Positions 47,452 to 55,135 of a DNA stretch of 64,000 bases are shown here, one piece after another (positions within the stretch are counted from its first letter, which is position 1; each line of letters starts with the position of its first letter). The notes beneath the pieces are model-generated. The model did no database searches. It was not told the origin of the DNA and saw nothing but the letters and a program-made list of their open reading frames with translations. Source of the stretch: an uncultured Actinomycetes bacterium (GTDB lineage Bacteria; Actinomycetota; Acidimicrobiia; Acidimicrobiales; Acidimicrobilacustridaceae); NCBI GenBank assembly GCA_937876315.1, contig CALEHQ010000036.1, forward strand, positions 37,045-101,044, written 5' to 3'. The position numbers and the translations under genes are program-made.

Positions 47452-47463
47452 GTTTTCCGAGCC

Positions 47464-48090
47464 ATGGCAGGTGATGGGACCAAACGCCCACGGGGCAGGC
47501 CGAAGACCTTCGATCGCGACCGCACGCTCGACGTGGCCATCGACAGTTATTGGCGTGGCAGCGCCGATTCGGTCTCGGTGAACGAGATCTGCCGCCGGGC
47601 GAACATCTCCAAGCCCGGTCTCTACCGGGAGTTCGGGGACGAGGACCACCTCATGGACGCCGCGCTCACGCGCTACAGCGAGACCGTTCTCGGTCCTGTG
47701 CTGGCGACAGTCACCCTCGATCGGCCGTTCGGGGAGACGCTCGACTCGCTGATCGATTTCGTGACACGCGTGGAAACTCCCGAGTTTCCCTCAGGCTGTC
47801 TCATCGCCAAGATGCGCAGCATCCGGTGGCGATTGGGTCCCGTCACCGGCTCACACGTCGACGAACTTCGCGACAATGCGGTCGCGGCCTACACCGCATG
47901 GCTCCAGCAGTGCGCAGACCGCGGCCAGGTCGAGCTTCCCGCCCCAATCGACGTCATTGCGACCTACGTCGATTCCCAGCTCACGATGATGCTCACCCGG
48001 ATCTCGGCCGGCGAAGACCCGAGAGTGGTTCGAGCCCACGCACGCCTGGCCTTCGCCCCGCTCACCAACCCGACCGGTAAGGGCTCGTAG
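47464..48090 (+). CDS. TetR/AcrR family transcriptional regulator
   Basis: From ATG 47464 (208 residues) an N-terminal RGRPKTFDRDRTLDVAIDSYW arm leads into a TetR HTH (SVNEICRRANISKPGLYREFGDEDHL, about residues 35-60 in part), then a TetR_C-like effector domain with PSGCLIAKMRS, which is typical of the AefR/YezE-like group. It probably represses the divergent SDR-PPOX operon. The ORF can be extended to 47395 without a good start. Confidence 0.88.
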   Translation: MAGDGTKRPRGRPKTFDRDRTLDVAIDSYWRGSADSVSVNEICRRANISKPGLYREFGDEDHLMDAALTRYSETVLGPVLATVTLDRPFGETLDSLIDFVTRVETPEFPSGCLIAKMRSIRWRLGPVTGSHVDELRDNAVAAYTAWLQQCADRGQVELPAPIDVIATYVDSQLTMMLTRISAGEDPRVVRAHARLAFAPLTNPTGKGS

Positions 48091-48096
48091 GGGCTG

Positions 48097-48531
48097 ATGG
48101 AGCGCAGGTTCTTTGAGCAGGTGCAGGATGTCATCGAAGGTCTTGTGTTCGATGTGGATGGGACACTGCACACGAAGGCGCATGGGCGCGGGGTCAAGAT
48201 CTGGTTCGGCGACGCAACCCGGGAGCACTACGAAGCCCAACTCATCCGGCTCGACGGCAAGGTCGTTCTCGAGGTTGGCTTCCACGCGGAGCACCCAAAC
48301 GTTGATGAGAACCAAGCGGTGCTCGATCAACTCCTCGTCGCTGAGTCTGGCTGGCGTCGACGTCTCGGCGCCGAACCCGAGTCGGGCGTCTTCCTCGGCG
48401 TCGACCGGTGGCTCCGGATCTCGGAGACGTGGGACGAACCTGATCCTGATGACTTCGAGATCGCGATCGAGATCGCTGCCCGTCTCGCTGACTACGTCTC
48501 GGCACTCGAGCACCTACGGAGAGATCGCTGA
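48097..48531 (+). CDS. Hypothetical protein
   Basis: A 144-residue protein starting six bases after the TetR stop, possibly co-transcribed. It reads VKIWFGDATREHYEAQLIRL, VVLEVGFHAEHPNVDEN and ends with an acidic region and LRRDR. The segment FDVDGTLH looks like HAD motif I, but no other HAD motif follows. No signal peptide or span. I do not recognise the family; codon use matches the neighbouring accessory genes. Confidence 0.65.
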   Translation: MERRFFEQVQDVIEGLVFDVDGTLHTKAHGRGVKIWFGDATREHYEAQLIRLDGKVVLEVGFHAEHPNVDENQAVLDQLLVAESGWRRRLGAEPESGVFLGVDRWLRISETWDEPDPDDFEIAIEIAARLADYVSALEHLRRDR

Positions 48532-48690
48532 GGTTGATTCGAGTCGACCTGTGGCGAACTGTCGGGGGTGAGAACCATCGGGCACGATCCGGCCGTGGAG
48601 TTCGTAAAGCGAAACCTTCGAGAGGGTGCTCGTCAGTCCTGGTGGGTCGCATGGCCACTGCGGTGGATGCTCACTGTCAGTACACGGCAC

Positions 48691-48765
48691 CGGCCATTTT
48701 TAATGAGAAAATGAATACAAATGTGTATCGATACAGCCTGGATTCCTGAGGTTCTCGCGATCGGG
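48691..48765 (+). repeat. Imperfect 75-bp direct repeat, left copy
   Basis: Aligns without gaps to 49726-49800, 57 of 75 bases identical by hand count; the core 48701-48730 matches 26 of 30. It sits in the 281-base gap between the hypothetical gene and hicB, which otherwise shows nothing recognisable. Confidence 0.75.
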
Positions 48766-48812
48766 TACTTCGGCCATGGCTCCGATGCGGTCCCTTCTCG
48801 TATGCTGGCGTG

Positions 48813-49013
48813 ATGGAACTCACAGCCGCGATCACTCACGAAGGCGATCTCTTCGTTGCGCGCTGTCTTGAAGTTGACGTGACGAGTCAGGGCGACTCGA
48901 TGGACGACGCTCTCACAAACCTCAAGGAGGCCCTCAGCCTCTATTTCGAGGACGAGAACGAACCCGTCGAACTGAGCCATCCGATCGTCACCACGTTCCA
49001 ACTCTCTGCGTGA
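48813..49013 (+). CDS. hicB: HicB-family antitoxin
   Basis: A 66-residue protein with the partial RNase-H-like HicB fold: ELTAAITHEGDLFVARCLEVDVTSQGDSMDDALTNLKEAL (in part), the family pattern in which CxE/D-x-x-x-x-G-x-S/T is followed by a helix. It has no separate DNA-binding tail. TATGCT at 48801-48806 ends six bases before ATG 48813. Its stop overlaps the toxin start (GTGA). The antitoxin comes first in this operon. Confidence 0.88.
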   Translation: MELTAAITHEGDLFVARCLEVDVTSQGDSMDDALTNLKEALSLYFEDENEPVELSHPIVTTFQLSA

Positions 49014-49228
49014 ACCCTCCGCTCCCTGTCGTCAGCGGAGCAGATGCGGTCAACGCGCTCGTCGACGCTGGATTCGTGCGAGTCGGTCAGCGCGGAAGTC
49101 ACGTGAAGCTGCGCAAGGCACATCTGACCGTCATCGTTCCGCTGCACCGGGAACTCGCACCCGGGACGCTTCGCTCGATTATCCGCCAGTCGGAACTGTC
49201 GGTCGAGGAGTTCCTCGAACTCCTCTGA
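49010..49228 (+). CDS. hicA: HicA-family mRNA interferase toxin
   Basis: A 72-residue double-stranded-RNA-binding-fold toxin with the catalytic His in VGQRGSHVKLRK, then VIVPLHRELAPGTLRSIIRQ, the usual HicA pattern. HicA cuts mRNA when not bound by HicB. GTG 49010 overlaps the hicB stop, so translation is coupled. Confidence 0.92.
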   Translation: MNPPLPVVSGADAVNALVDAGFVRVGQRGSHVKLRKAHLTVIVPLHRELAPGTLRSIIRQSELSVEEFLELL

Positions 49229-49258
49229 AAGATGCGACGACGTGGGCGCTTTGTGGAA

Positions 49259-49678
49259 TCAGTTATCGGGAATGAGGTGGAGTCCGAGCGACGTCACCGA
49301 ATCATCGGTGTAGCCGATCGACTCGTAGAAGTGGATCGCAGCATCGTTTCCCGAGCGAATCTGCAGATTGATCTTCGGACACCCTCGATCGAGGAGGAGT
49401 TCGCGGGCTCGTGTCATGAGAGCGGTTCCGACTCCCTTCCGCTGATGATCGGGATGACACGCGAGGTAGTTGATCCATCCACGGTGGCCGTCGTAGCCGA
49501 CCATCACCGATCCGATGATCTCGTCGTTCTCTGTGAGCACCAGGAATCCCCAAGGCGAGTCAGACGACTTCCGGTTGATGTCGCGGCGTGGATCATTGTT
49601 GGGATGAAGCAGCCCAGCAGCCCGCCACAGCGCAATCACGTCTTCCGCGTCGGCTTCATAGAAGGAACGGATCTCCAT
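49259..49678 (-). CDS. GNAT family acetyltransferase (YpeA-like)
   Basis: The 139-residue protein opens EIRSFYEADAEDVIALWRAAGL and has PWGFLVLTEN, IGSVMVGYDGHRGWINYLA, the CoA loop HPDHQRKGVGTALM and GNDAAIHFYESIGY, nearly the pattern of E. coli YpeA. Minus-strand TACCAT (49685-49690) ends six bases before ATG 49678. It lies inside the segment bounded by the two 75-bp repeats, next to hicBA. Confidence 0.9.
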   Translation of the reverse strand: MEIRSFYEADAEDVIALWRAAGLLHPNNDPRRDINRKSSDSPWGFLVLTENDEIIGSVMVGYDGHRGWINYLACHPDHQRKGVGTALMTRARELLLDRGCPKINLQIRSGNDAAIHFYESIGYTDDSVTSLGLHLIPDN

Positions 49679-49725
49679 TCGCTGATGGTATTGGAGCGCG
49701 AGTTTCTAGGCCGACCGAGAATTGA

Positions 49726-49800
49726 CCGCTATTTCTAATCAGAAAATGAACACAAATATGTAGCGATACGACTTGGAGTCCTAGGTCCCGCGTGATCGGG
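49726..49800 (+). repeat. Imperfect 75-bp direct repeat, right copy
   Basis: Partner of 48691-48765, offset exactly 1035 bp. Shared words include AGAAAATGAA, ACAAAT and GATCGGG. It lies between the GNAT promoter and the relB promoter. Confidence 0.75.
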
Positions 49801-49853
49801 CTATCCGACTCTGGCCCTGAAGCGGCCCCTCCTTGAATCGTAAGCGTGACGGG

Positions 49854-49888
49854 TTGCGATTTCAGACATTCTGACTAGAATTCTGGTC
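49854..49888 (+). promoter_or_regulatory. relBE promoter and operator
   Basis: TTGCGA (49854-49859), 16 bases, TAGAAT (49876-49881). A palindrome GACTAGAA/TTCTGGTC (49873-49888, one mismatch) covers the -10 and touches the start codon at 49889. A transcript start about seven bases after the -10 would coincide with the ATG. The arrangement fits autorepression by the antitoxin-toxin complex. Confidence 0.7.
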
Positions 49889-50161
49889 ATGTCAGATGTT
49901 CTTCCCCTCGCCGAAGTCAAAGCCAAGTTCTCGGAAATGGTTGATCGAGTGGAACAACAGCACGAACGGATCACGGTCACGCGCAATGGGCGGCCAGCAG
50001 CGGTATTGATGAGTGCCGAGGAACTCGACGCGCTCGAGGACACGCTTGAACTCCTGTCAGATCCGACAGCGATGGCCGAAATTGAACACGCGCGACTTGA
50101 AGTCAGGGCTGGCCGGAGCGTCTCTGCCGACGAGTTGCGCGCGAAGTATCTGAGCGAGTGA
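49889..50161 (+). CDS. Type II antitoxin, Phd/YefM family
   Basis: A 90-residue protein: LPLAEVKAKFSEMVDRVEQQHERITVTRNGRPAAVLMS (in part) is the Phd/YefM DNA-binding dimer domain; the C-terminal SADELRAKYLSE helix should wrap the toxin. It overlaps the toxin gene by four bases (GTGA). The mRNA may be leaderless. Confidence 0.9.
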   Translation: MSDVLPLAEVKAKFSEMVDRVEQQHERITVTRNGRPAAVLMSAEELDALEDTLELLSDPTAMAEIEHARLEVRAGRSVSADELRAKYLSE

Positions 50162-50433
50162 CCAACGAAGGTTGGAATCTGCGCATTGCCGCGTCCACTG
50201 AACGACAACTTGCGCGACTCCCTGAACGAATCGCCGCAGCCGTCGTCGAGTTTCTACTGGGACCTTTGTGCGAGAACCCCCGCCAAGTCGGGCATCAGTT
50301 GCAGCGTGAACTCGCGGGGCTTTGGTCGGCTCGACGTGGCGCCTACCGAGTCATCTACGAAATCAATGACGAAGATCGGACTGTCTCCGTGCTTCGTATC
50401 GAACATCGATCCGATGTCTACCGACCTCGTTAA
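50158..50433 (+). CDS. relE: RelE/ParE-family toxin
   Basis: A 91-residue RelE-fold protein: RIAASTERQLARLPERIAAAVVEFL, NPRQVGHQLQRELAGLWSARRGAYRVIYEIND (in part), and VLRIEHRSDVYR at the end. Arg and His/Tyr positions of ribosome-dependent RelE toxins are present (RRGAYRVIYE, HRSDVYR). Start GTG 50158 couples it to the antitoxin. Confidence 0.92.
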   Translation: MTNEGWNLRIAASTERQLARLPERIAAAVVEFLLGPLCENPRQVGHQLQRELAGLWSARRGAYRVIYEINDEDRTVSVLRIEHRSDVYRPR

Positions 50434-50467
50434 CAAGACCGCAACGCACCACAAGCGGTTCGTCAAC

Positions 50468-50884
50468 CTAGCGACGCTCGAGTACCAACACGGGAATGAC
50501 GCGAGTGGTTGCCGCTTCGTACTCTGCAAACACAGGGCTCGCCGTCTTCTGACGATCAAACAGTTCGTCGCGTTCAGCACCGGTCGCTTCGCGTACATGA
50601 ACCGGCACAATGTCGGCACCAAGTTCGATCTGCGTATCGGGATTGGCAATGAGGTTGTGATACCAGTCGGGGTTAGTCGGCTGACCACCCTTTGAGGCAA
50701 AGATGACGACATCGTCACCATTGGGGAGATACACGAGTGGTGCATGGCGAACGATGCCACTCTTGGCGCCAGTGTGGTGAACGATGGTCATTGGGCGATC
50801 TTCGAAGTGGCCGCCAACTTTGCCTGCATTGGCACGGAACTCATCCATGATCTGCTGGTTGAAATCGTTAAGTGCATCAGTCAT
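50468..50884 (-). CDS. Deazaflavin(F420)-dependent nitroreductase, Ddn-like
   Basis: A 138-residue split-barrel protein with IVHHTGAKSGIVRHAPLVYLPNGDDVVIFASKGG (in part) and NPDWYHNLIANPD, the hallmark blocks of the Ddn/TIGR00026 family whose mycobacterial member activates pretomanid with F420H2. Minus-strand TACCGT (50892-50897) ends seven bases before ATG 50884. It diverges from another F420-type gene. Confidence 0.92.
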   Translation of the reverse strand: MTDALNDFNQQIMDEFRANAGKVGGHFEDRPMTIVHHTGAKSGIVRHAPLVYLPNGDDVVIFASKGGQPTNPDWYHNLIANPDTQIELGADIVPVHVREATGAERDELFDRQKTASPVFAEYEAATTRVIPVLVLERR

Positions 50885-50967
50885 GGTGCGAACGGTATCG
50901 GTTTCTTTCGATCGACAAGATGCACGATCAAAGGATTTCTGTGGACATCGACGGCATACTTCTTGTT

Positions 50968-51366
50968 ATGACAACGGAACTAGATGCGGCCCGGTACATC
51001 GCCTTTGTTTCGTTTCGAAAGGATGGAACTCCGGTTTCAACTGCAGTTTGGGTGGTCCCATTCGAGGATGGCTACGCCTTCACGACCGATTCTGATTCGT
51101 GGAAGATCAAGCGCATTCTGAAGAACCCCACCGTGACGATTCAGGCGAGCAACGTACGGGGTCGGCCAAAGCGAGGGTCAGCTGCGTTTGCTGGACAGGC
51201 CGAAGTCTTGGATCCTGACGCGGTGGCGAGGGTGCGCGAAGCGGTACGGGCGAAGTACCGGATCATGTATCGCCTCCTGATCGAGCGAAGCGACAAAAAA
51301 GCGGCAAAGCAACACGGTTCAGCGACGGCTGGGACTGCGGCAATCAAGGTGGTCCTCGACGCGTAA
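50968..51366 (+). CDS. PPOX-class F420-dependent oxidoreductase (TIGR03666-like)
   Basis: From ATG 50968 (132 residues): ARYIAFVSFRKDGTPVSTAVWVVPFEDGYAFTTD (in part), SWKIKRILKNPTVTIQ and RGRPKRGSAAFAGQAEVL, like Rv2061-type F420 proteins. CATACT at 50955-50960 ends seven bases before the ATG. The upstream in-frame extension to 50872 lies within the divergent intergenic region and is not supported. Confidence 0.85.
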   Translation: MTTELDAARYIAFVSFRKDGTPVSTAVWVVPFEDGYAFTTDSDSWKIKRILKNPTVTIQASNVRGRPKRGSAAFAGQAEVLDPDAVARVREAVRAKYRIMYRLLIERSDKKAAKQHGSATAGTAAIKVVLDA

Positions 51367-51454
51367 GTCGATTGGCCGCCACGCAACCTTCAAAGCCAGA
51401 GAATCCCAGTTCACGGGGCGATATTGGCGTCATTCACCTTGTGGCAGGGGTCTG

Positions 51455-51483
51455 TTGATCGAGTCAATTGTTGATCGCATACT
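51455..51483 (+). promoter_or_regulatory. Promoter of the monooxygenase gene
   Basis: TTGATC (51455-51460), 17 bases, CATACT (51478-51483). The 8-mer GTTGATCG also occurs as a direct repeat at about 51454 and 51470, possibly part of an operator. The predicted leader is about 53 bases and includes a GAGG ribosome site. Confidence 0.55.
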
Positions 51484-51542
51484 GTTGGGCATCCAGGAGT
51501 CCGGGGGCGGTTGTCCCCATCAGCCCGTGAGGAATAAGCGCC

Positions 51543-53309
51543 ATGTCAACGAGCATTGAAGAAGCCCGTCAGAAGTACGCCGAAGAGCGCGCAAAGCGAC
51601 TCCGGTCCGATGGTACGGCGCAGTACTCAGCACTTGCTGGTATGTACGAAGAATTCAATCGTGATCCTTACGTCGAACCCGGCTTCACCCGCGATCCCGA
51701 GATTGCTGATGTTGATGCAGTGATCGTCGGCGGCGGATTCGGCGGGATGCTCGAAGCTGCGAATCTTCGCAAGCTTGGCGTCGACAATTTCCGCATCATC
51801 GAAAAGGGTGGCGACTTCGGTGGCACGTGGTACTGGAATCGTTACCCCGGTGCGATGTGTGACGTTGAGTCCTACGTGTATCTGCCGATGCTTGAAGACA
51901 CGGGCTTCATGCCCACAAACCGTTACGCCTTAGCACCTGAGATCTTTGCCTACTGCCAGGAACTTGGCCGCCGTTTCAACATGTACGAGAACGCGCTTTT
52001 CCAGACCGAAATCAAAGACATGGTCTGGAACGAAAAGACTGAGCGCTGGACTGTCACTACAACACGTGATGACGTGCTTTCCACGAAGTTCATCGTTGTT
52101 GCAGGTGGCGTCCTCCATAAGGCAAAGCTTCCCGGTATCCCCGGTATTGAGAACTACAAAGGAAAGTCATTCCACACGAGCCGTTGGGATTATTCCTTCA
52201 CTGGTGGAAGCCCCTCAGAGTTGATGGACAAACTGAAGGGCAAGCGTGTTGGCATCATCGGCACCGGGGCAACGGCCGTGCAGGTTGTTCCCCGAGTTGC
52301 CGAAGCGGCCGAAGAACTTTTTGTCTTCCAGCGCACGCCAGCATTCGTTGGCTACCGAGGTCAGGCTCCCACTGATGTTGAGTGGTTCAAGAGCCTGAAA
52401 CCAGGTTGGCAGGACGAGCGCATTAGGAACTTCACACGTGCAGTCTGTGGTCAGCAGCCAGAAGAAAATATGGTGGCTGACGAGTGGACGAATGTCATGT
52501 GGACAGACACCACGAAATACACAGAAGATCCCGCAGAATCAGCGGAACTCGAGCGCATTGACTTCGAAATTATGGAAGGTGTGCGCAAGCGCATCGCCGA
52601 CATCGTGGAAGATCCTGAAACCGCTGCGAGCCTGCAGCCGTGGTACGGAGTGCGATGCAAGCGTCCGTGTTTCCACGATGAGTATTTGCCCGCATTTAAC
52701 CGCTCGAACGTGCATCTCATCGACACGCATGGCATGGGTGTCGAGCGCATCACCGAGAACGGCCCAGTCGTTGATGGTGTCGAGTACCCCGTCGATCTTC
52801 TGATCTACGCCTCGGGCTTCGATGTTGCTGCGACCTACGACCGTCTTGGATTCGTTCCCAAGGGTCGCAACGGTATCCCGATGACTGAGTCATGGGGCGA
52901 AGGTCCACACAGCCTTCACGGTGTGATGACTCGCGATTTCCCGAACCTGTTGATGATCAGCACAGTGCAGGGCGGCTTCGGTACGAACTTTGTTCACTAC
53001 CTCACCGAAACCTCGAAGCATTGCGCCGCCATTATTCGCATGTGTCTCGACGAAGGTATTTCGCAGATCGAACCATCGGCTCAGGCTGAGGAAGATTGGT
53101 TCAACGTACTCATGAGCAAGGTCATGGGCGTTGGCATGTACAACGCCTCGTGCACGCCGGGTTACCTGAATCGTGAACAGCAAGAAGGTGACATGAAAGC
53201 CGCTCGCGGAGCGTCATTCATGGGCAGCGTTGAGGAATACGCCGACCACCTGATTGCTTGGCGTGAAGCTGGTGATCTTGCCGGTGTCGAAGTTAAGAAA
53301 GCGAAGTAG
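51543..53309 (+). CDS. FAD-dependent Baeyer-Villiger-type monooxygenase
   Basis: A 588-residue flavoprotein. After a ~55-residue N-terminal arm it has the FAD fold AVIVGGGFGGMLEAANL, then FGGTWYWNRYPGAMCD, the BVMO fingerprint KGKSFHTSRWDYS (F-x-G-x-x-x-H-x-x-x-W pattern, here with Lys-Gly first), and the NADPH fold GIIGTGATAVQVVP. It probably inserts oxygen into a ketone or steroid-like substrate. The nearby MBL hydrolase could open the resulting ester, but they are convergent, so no operon. Confidence 0.9.
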   Translation: MSTSIEEARQKYAEERAKRLRSDGTAQYSALAGMYEEFNRDPYVEPGFTRDPEIADVDAVIVGGGFGGMLEAANLRKLGVDNFRIIEKGGDFGGTWYWNRYPGAMCDVESYVYLPMLEDTGFMPTNRYALAPEIFAYCQELGRRFNMYENALFQTEIKDMVWNEKTERWTVTTTRDDVLSTKFIVVAGGVLHKAKLPGIPGIENYKGKSFHTSRWDYSFTGGSPSELMDKLKGKRVGIIGTGATAVQVVPRVAEAAEELFVFQRTPAFVGYRGQAPTDVEWFKSLKPGWQDERIRNFTRAVCGQQPEENMVADEWTNVMWTDTTKYTEDPAESAELERIDFEIMEGVRKRIADIVEDPETAASLQPWYGVRCKRPCFHDEYLPAFNRSNVHLIDTHGMGVERITENGPVVDGVEYPVDLLIYASGFDVAATYDRLGFVPKGRNGIPMTESWGEGPHSLHGVMTRDFPNLLMISTVQGGFGTNFVHYLTETSKHCAAIIRMCLDEGISQIEPSAQAEEDWFNVLMSKVMGVGMYNASCTPGYLNREQQEGDMKAARGASFMGSVEEYADHLIAWREAGDLAGVEVKKAK

Positions 53310-53318
53310 CGCTTCGAT

Positions 53319-54590
53319 TTAGAGGTCCTTCATTTGGACCTTTGAATCGATTGCTGCCGACCGATAAATGCCGCGTGCCATGTACGACGCTTCGGACTTT
53401 CGTCGAGCGTCGTACACCGCAGCGCGCACCTGATGGCATCGCGCTGATTCGGGTTCGGCCATCACTGCCATTTCGGCAAAGTGCGAAGCGAGACGCAGAT
53501 CGCCTTCGGCCGCAAGCGCTTCGGCGCGCGCCGCGAGCATATCTGCACCGCCGGCAAGCGCAGCGGTCTCGCATGCGAGTGCAACATCGGCGGCGGGCTT
53601 GAGATTTGCGGGGTTGCCGTCGTACCAACCGCCGTAGAGACGCCAGATGTTGCGCACAACAAACTCTGGTTCGTCATACGAGGGTCGTAGGTAAGGAAGA
53701 TCGGCGAGTTCTTGCGGAAGCTTCACGGTGTGAATCACATCGTTGAGGCGCGCGCCAGAGTTCATGAGTGCAAGCGTTTGTTCATGCAGTGATTCGAGTG
53801 CTTCGGCGGTCTTGAGAAGTACCTCTGCAACCATGTCTTCACCGCCAACGGCTGGACCATGTGCGGGCAACAGAAGTTCCGGTTGCATTGCTGCCATTGC
53901 TCGAAGTGAAACCGCCCAGTCCCAAGCGAAACGCTGCACTTTCTGCGGGTTGCCGGCATTGGGGAACTGCCAAATGAACAAGTCGCCGACGCAAATGGCG
54001 CGCTTCTCTGGAATCCATGCCCAGGTGTGATCGTCGGTTTCGCCGCGAGCATGACGGAGGTCGAACTCTGTTCCGCCGATGGTGAGGTTCGTTGAGGTGC
54101 GATAGGTGAGTTCGGGGTAAATGAATTCACTGGGCCACGCTGGCTCGGGCAGGCGGAACTGCCGCATGTTGATCCAGCCGTTGTAGCCATTCGTCAGTTG
54201 ATACCGATCGAAGCGTTCGGGGATCGCTTCGTGGCCGACGTAACGGATGGGTTGATCGCCGCGCGCTGCTGCTTCGGCGTCGAATGCCTGCGCGCCAGTG
54301 ACATGATCGACATGCCCGTGGGTGTACACGGCGGTATGCACTGGTGAGTTCGACCAGGTTCGCAGTTCTGTGATCGCCTGCGGTGCAGACATGTGGTGCG
54401 ACACATCGAAGAGCACGATGCCTTCGTCGGTATCGAACGCGACGACATTGCTAAACGCTTCAATAAGAACGACGCCATCGGCAACGACTGCAGCGCCGCC
54501 GGCGTTTTCGCTGAACAGCCCATTCATCGCAAGTGGTTCTTCGCCGGCGATCCAGCGCGCAGACCGCTCCAGCATTTCCTGACCGTCCAT
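53319..54590 (-). CDS. Metallo-beta-lactamase fold hydrolase (alkylsulfatase-like)
   Basis: From ATG 54590 (423 residues) with GGGAGG just upstream. It has NVVAFDTDEGIVLFDVSHH, the zinc motif YTHGHVDHVTG (HxHxDH), LRHARGETDDHTWAWIPE with a further His, and LLPAHGPAVGG; after the catalytic domain comes a helical region as in the SDS-hydrolase (SdsA1) family. Sulfatase activity is a guess from family. A longer frame to 54794 is not conserved. The first 35 codons and the leader are duplicated at 58396-58536. Confidence 0.88.
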   Translation of the reverse strand: MDGQEMLERSARWIAGEEPLAMNGLFSENAGGAAVVADGVVLIEAFSNVVAFDTDEGIVLFDVSHHMSAPQAITELRTWSNSPVHTAVYTHGHVDHVTGAQAFDAEAAARGDQPIRYVGHEAIPERFDRYQLTNGYNGWINMRQFRLPEPAWPSEFIYPELTYRTSTNLTIGGTEFDLRHARGETDDHTWAWIPEKRAICVGDLFIWQFPNAGNPQKVQRFAWDWAVSLRAMAAMQPELLLPAHGPAVGGEDMVAEVLLKTAEALESLHEQTLALMNSGARLNDVIHTVKLPQELADLPYLRPSYDEPEFVVRNIWRLYGGWYDGNPANLKPAADVALACETAALAGGADMLAARAEALAAEGDLRLASHFAEMAVMAEPESARCHQVRAAVYDARRKSEASYMARGIYRSAAIDSKVQMKDL

Positions 54591-54625
54591 AGGACCTCCC
54601 CGTAGGCATCGATCCTCGCACAGGA
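54486..54625. repeat. Left copy of the long direct repeat (5' end of the MBL gene)
   Basis: Covers the first ~35 codons of the MBL gene plus its leader. Bases 54556-54607 are identical to 58467-58518 (52 of 52), 54611-54624 match again, and weaker similarity continues to 54486. The offset is constant at 3911 bp. It is the left boundary of the P450 cassette. Confidence 0.85.
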
Positions 54626-54710
54626 GGATCAGCTGTGGAATTCCAAGGGCCCCCTTCCTCGGTGTAGTCGATTCACTTGCACGTATTGAGGCTTGTGTAA
54701 GGCTCTGTTT

Positions 54711-55049
54711 ATGAATGCAATGGGTTATGTCGGTGCGATCATCTCCATCGTTGCTGGATGTCTTGGACTCATCTGGCCAAAGCAAGTGAGCCAAAAAATC
54801 GGACTTCAGATTCCAGGGCGGCTCGGAAAATCTGAAGTACGCGCAACCTACGGAGGGCTTTTCATTGGCGCAGGTGTCGCCGTCATCTTGATCGCCAGCA
54901 GTGATGCTGCGCTTGTGCTCGGAGCGGCATGGGCCGGGGCTTTTATTGCGCGAGCAGTGTCATTCATCATTGATTCATCGCGTACAAAGGAGAACATCGT
55001 TGGCCTCCTGATCGAAGGCATGATGGCAGCGCTGTTGATTCTCGCCTGA
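54711..55049 (+). CDS. Small integral membrane protein (DUF4345-like)
   Basis: From ATG 54711 (112 residues) with about four hydrophobic spans: YVGAIISIVAGCLGLIWP, YGGLFIGAGVAVILIAS, ALVLGAAWAGAFIARAVSFI and VGLLIEGMMAALLILA. Topology and the motif RATYGGLFIGAG recall DUF4345 proteins. Function unknown. It is the first gene after the left repeat of the cassette and points the same way as the P450. Confidence 0.65.
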   Translation: MNAMGYVGAIISIVAGCLGLIWPKQVSQKIGLQIPGRLGKSEVRATYGGLFIGAGVAVILIASSDAALVLGAAWAGAFIARAVSFIIDSSRTKENIVGLLIEGMMAALLILA

Positions 55050-55135
55050 GTAGCCAGGTGCGTTTTCGGTCGGTTACGAGCCACGATTTCTACAGCCAAC
55101 CTTCTGAAGTTCAGCTATCTCCGCACGTGTGGCTG

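Noticed and set aside
48145..48170. FDVDGTLH in the hypothetical protein looks like HAD phosphatase motif I.
   Set aside because: No HAD motifs II-IV follow and the rest of the protein does not look like a Rossmannoid phosphatase.
48691..49800. Integron attC sites as an explanation for the 75-bp repeats.
   Set aside because: No RYYYAAC/GTTRRRY core pair or long imperfect hairpin was found in either copy, and no integrase is in the window.
54591..54794. N-terminal extension of the MBL hydrolase to 54794.
   Set aside because: A strong GGGAGG ribosome site sits directly before ATG 54590, and the extension overlaps the start of the divergent membrane-protein gene.
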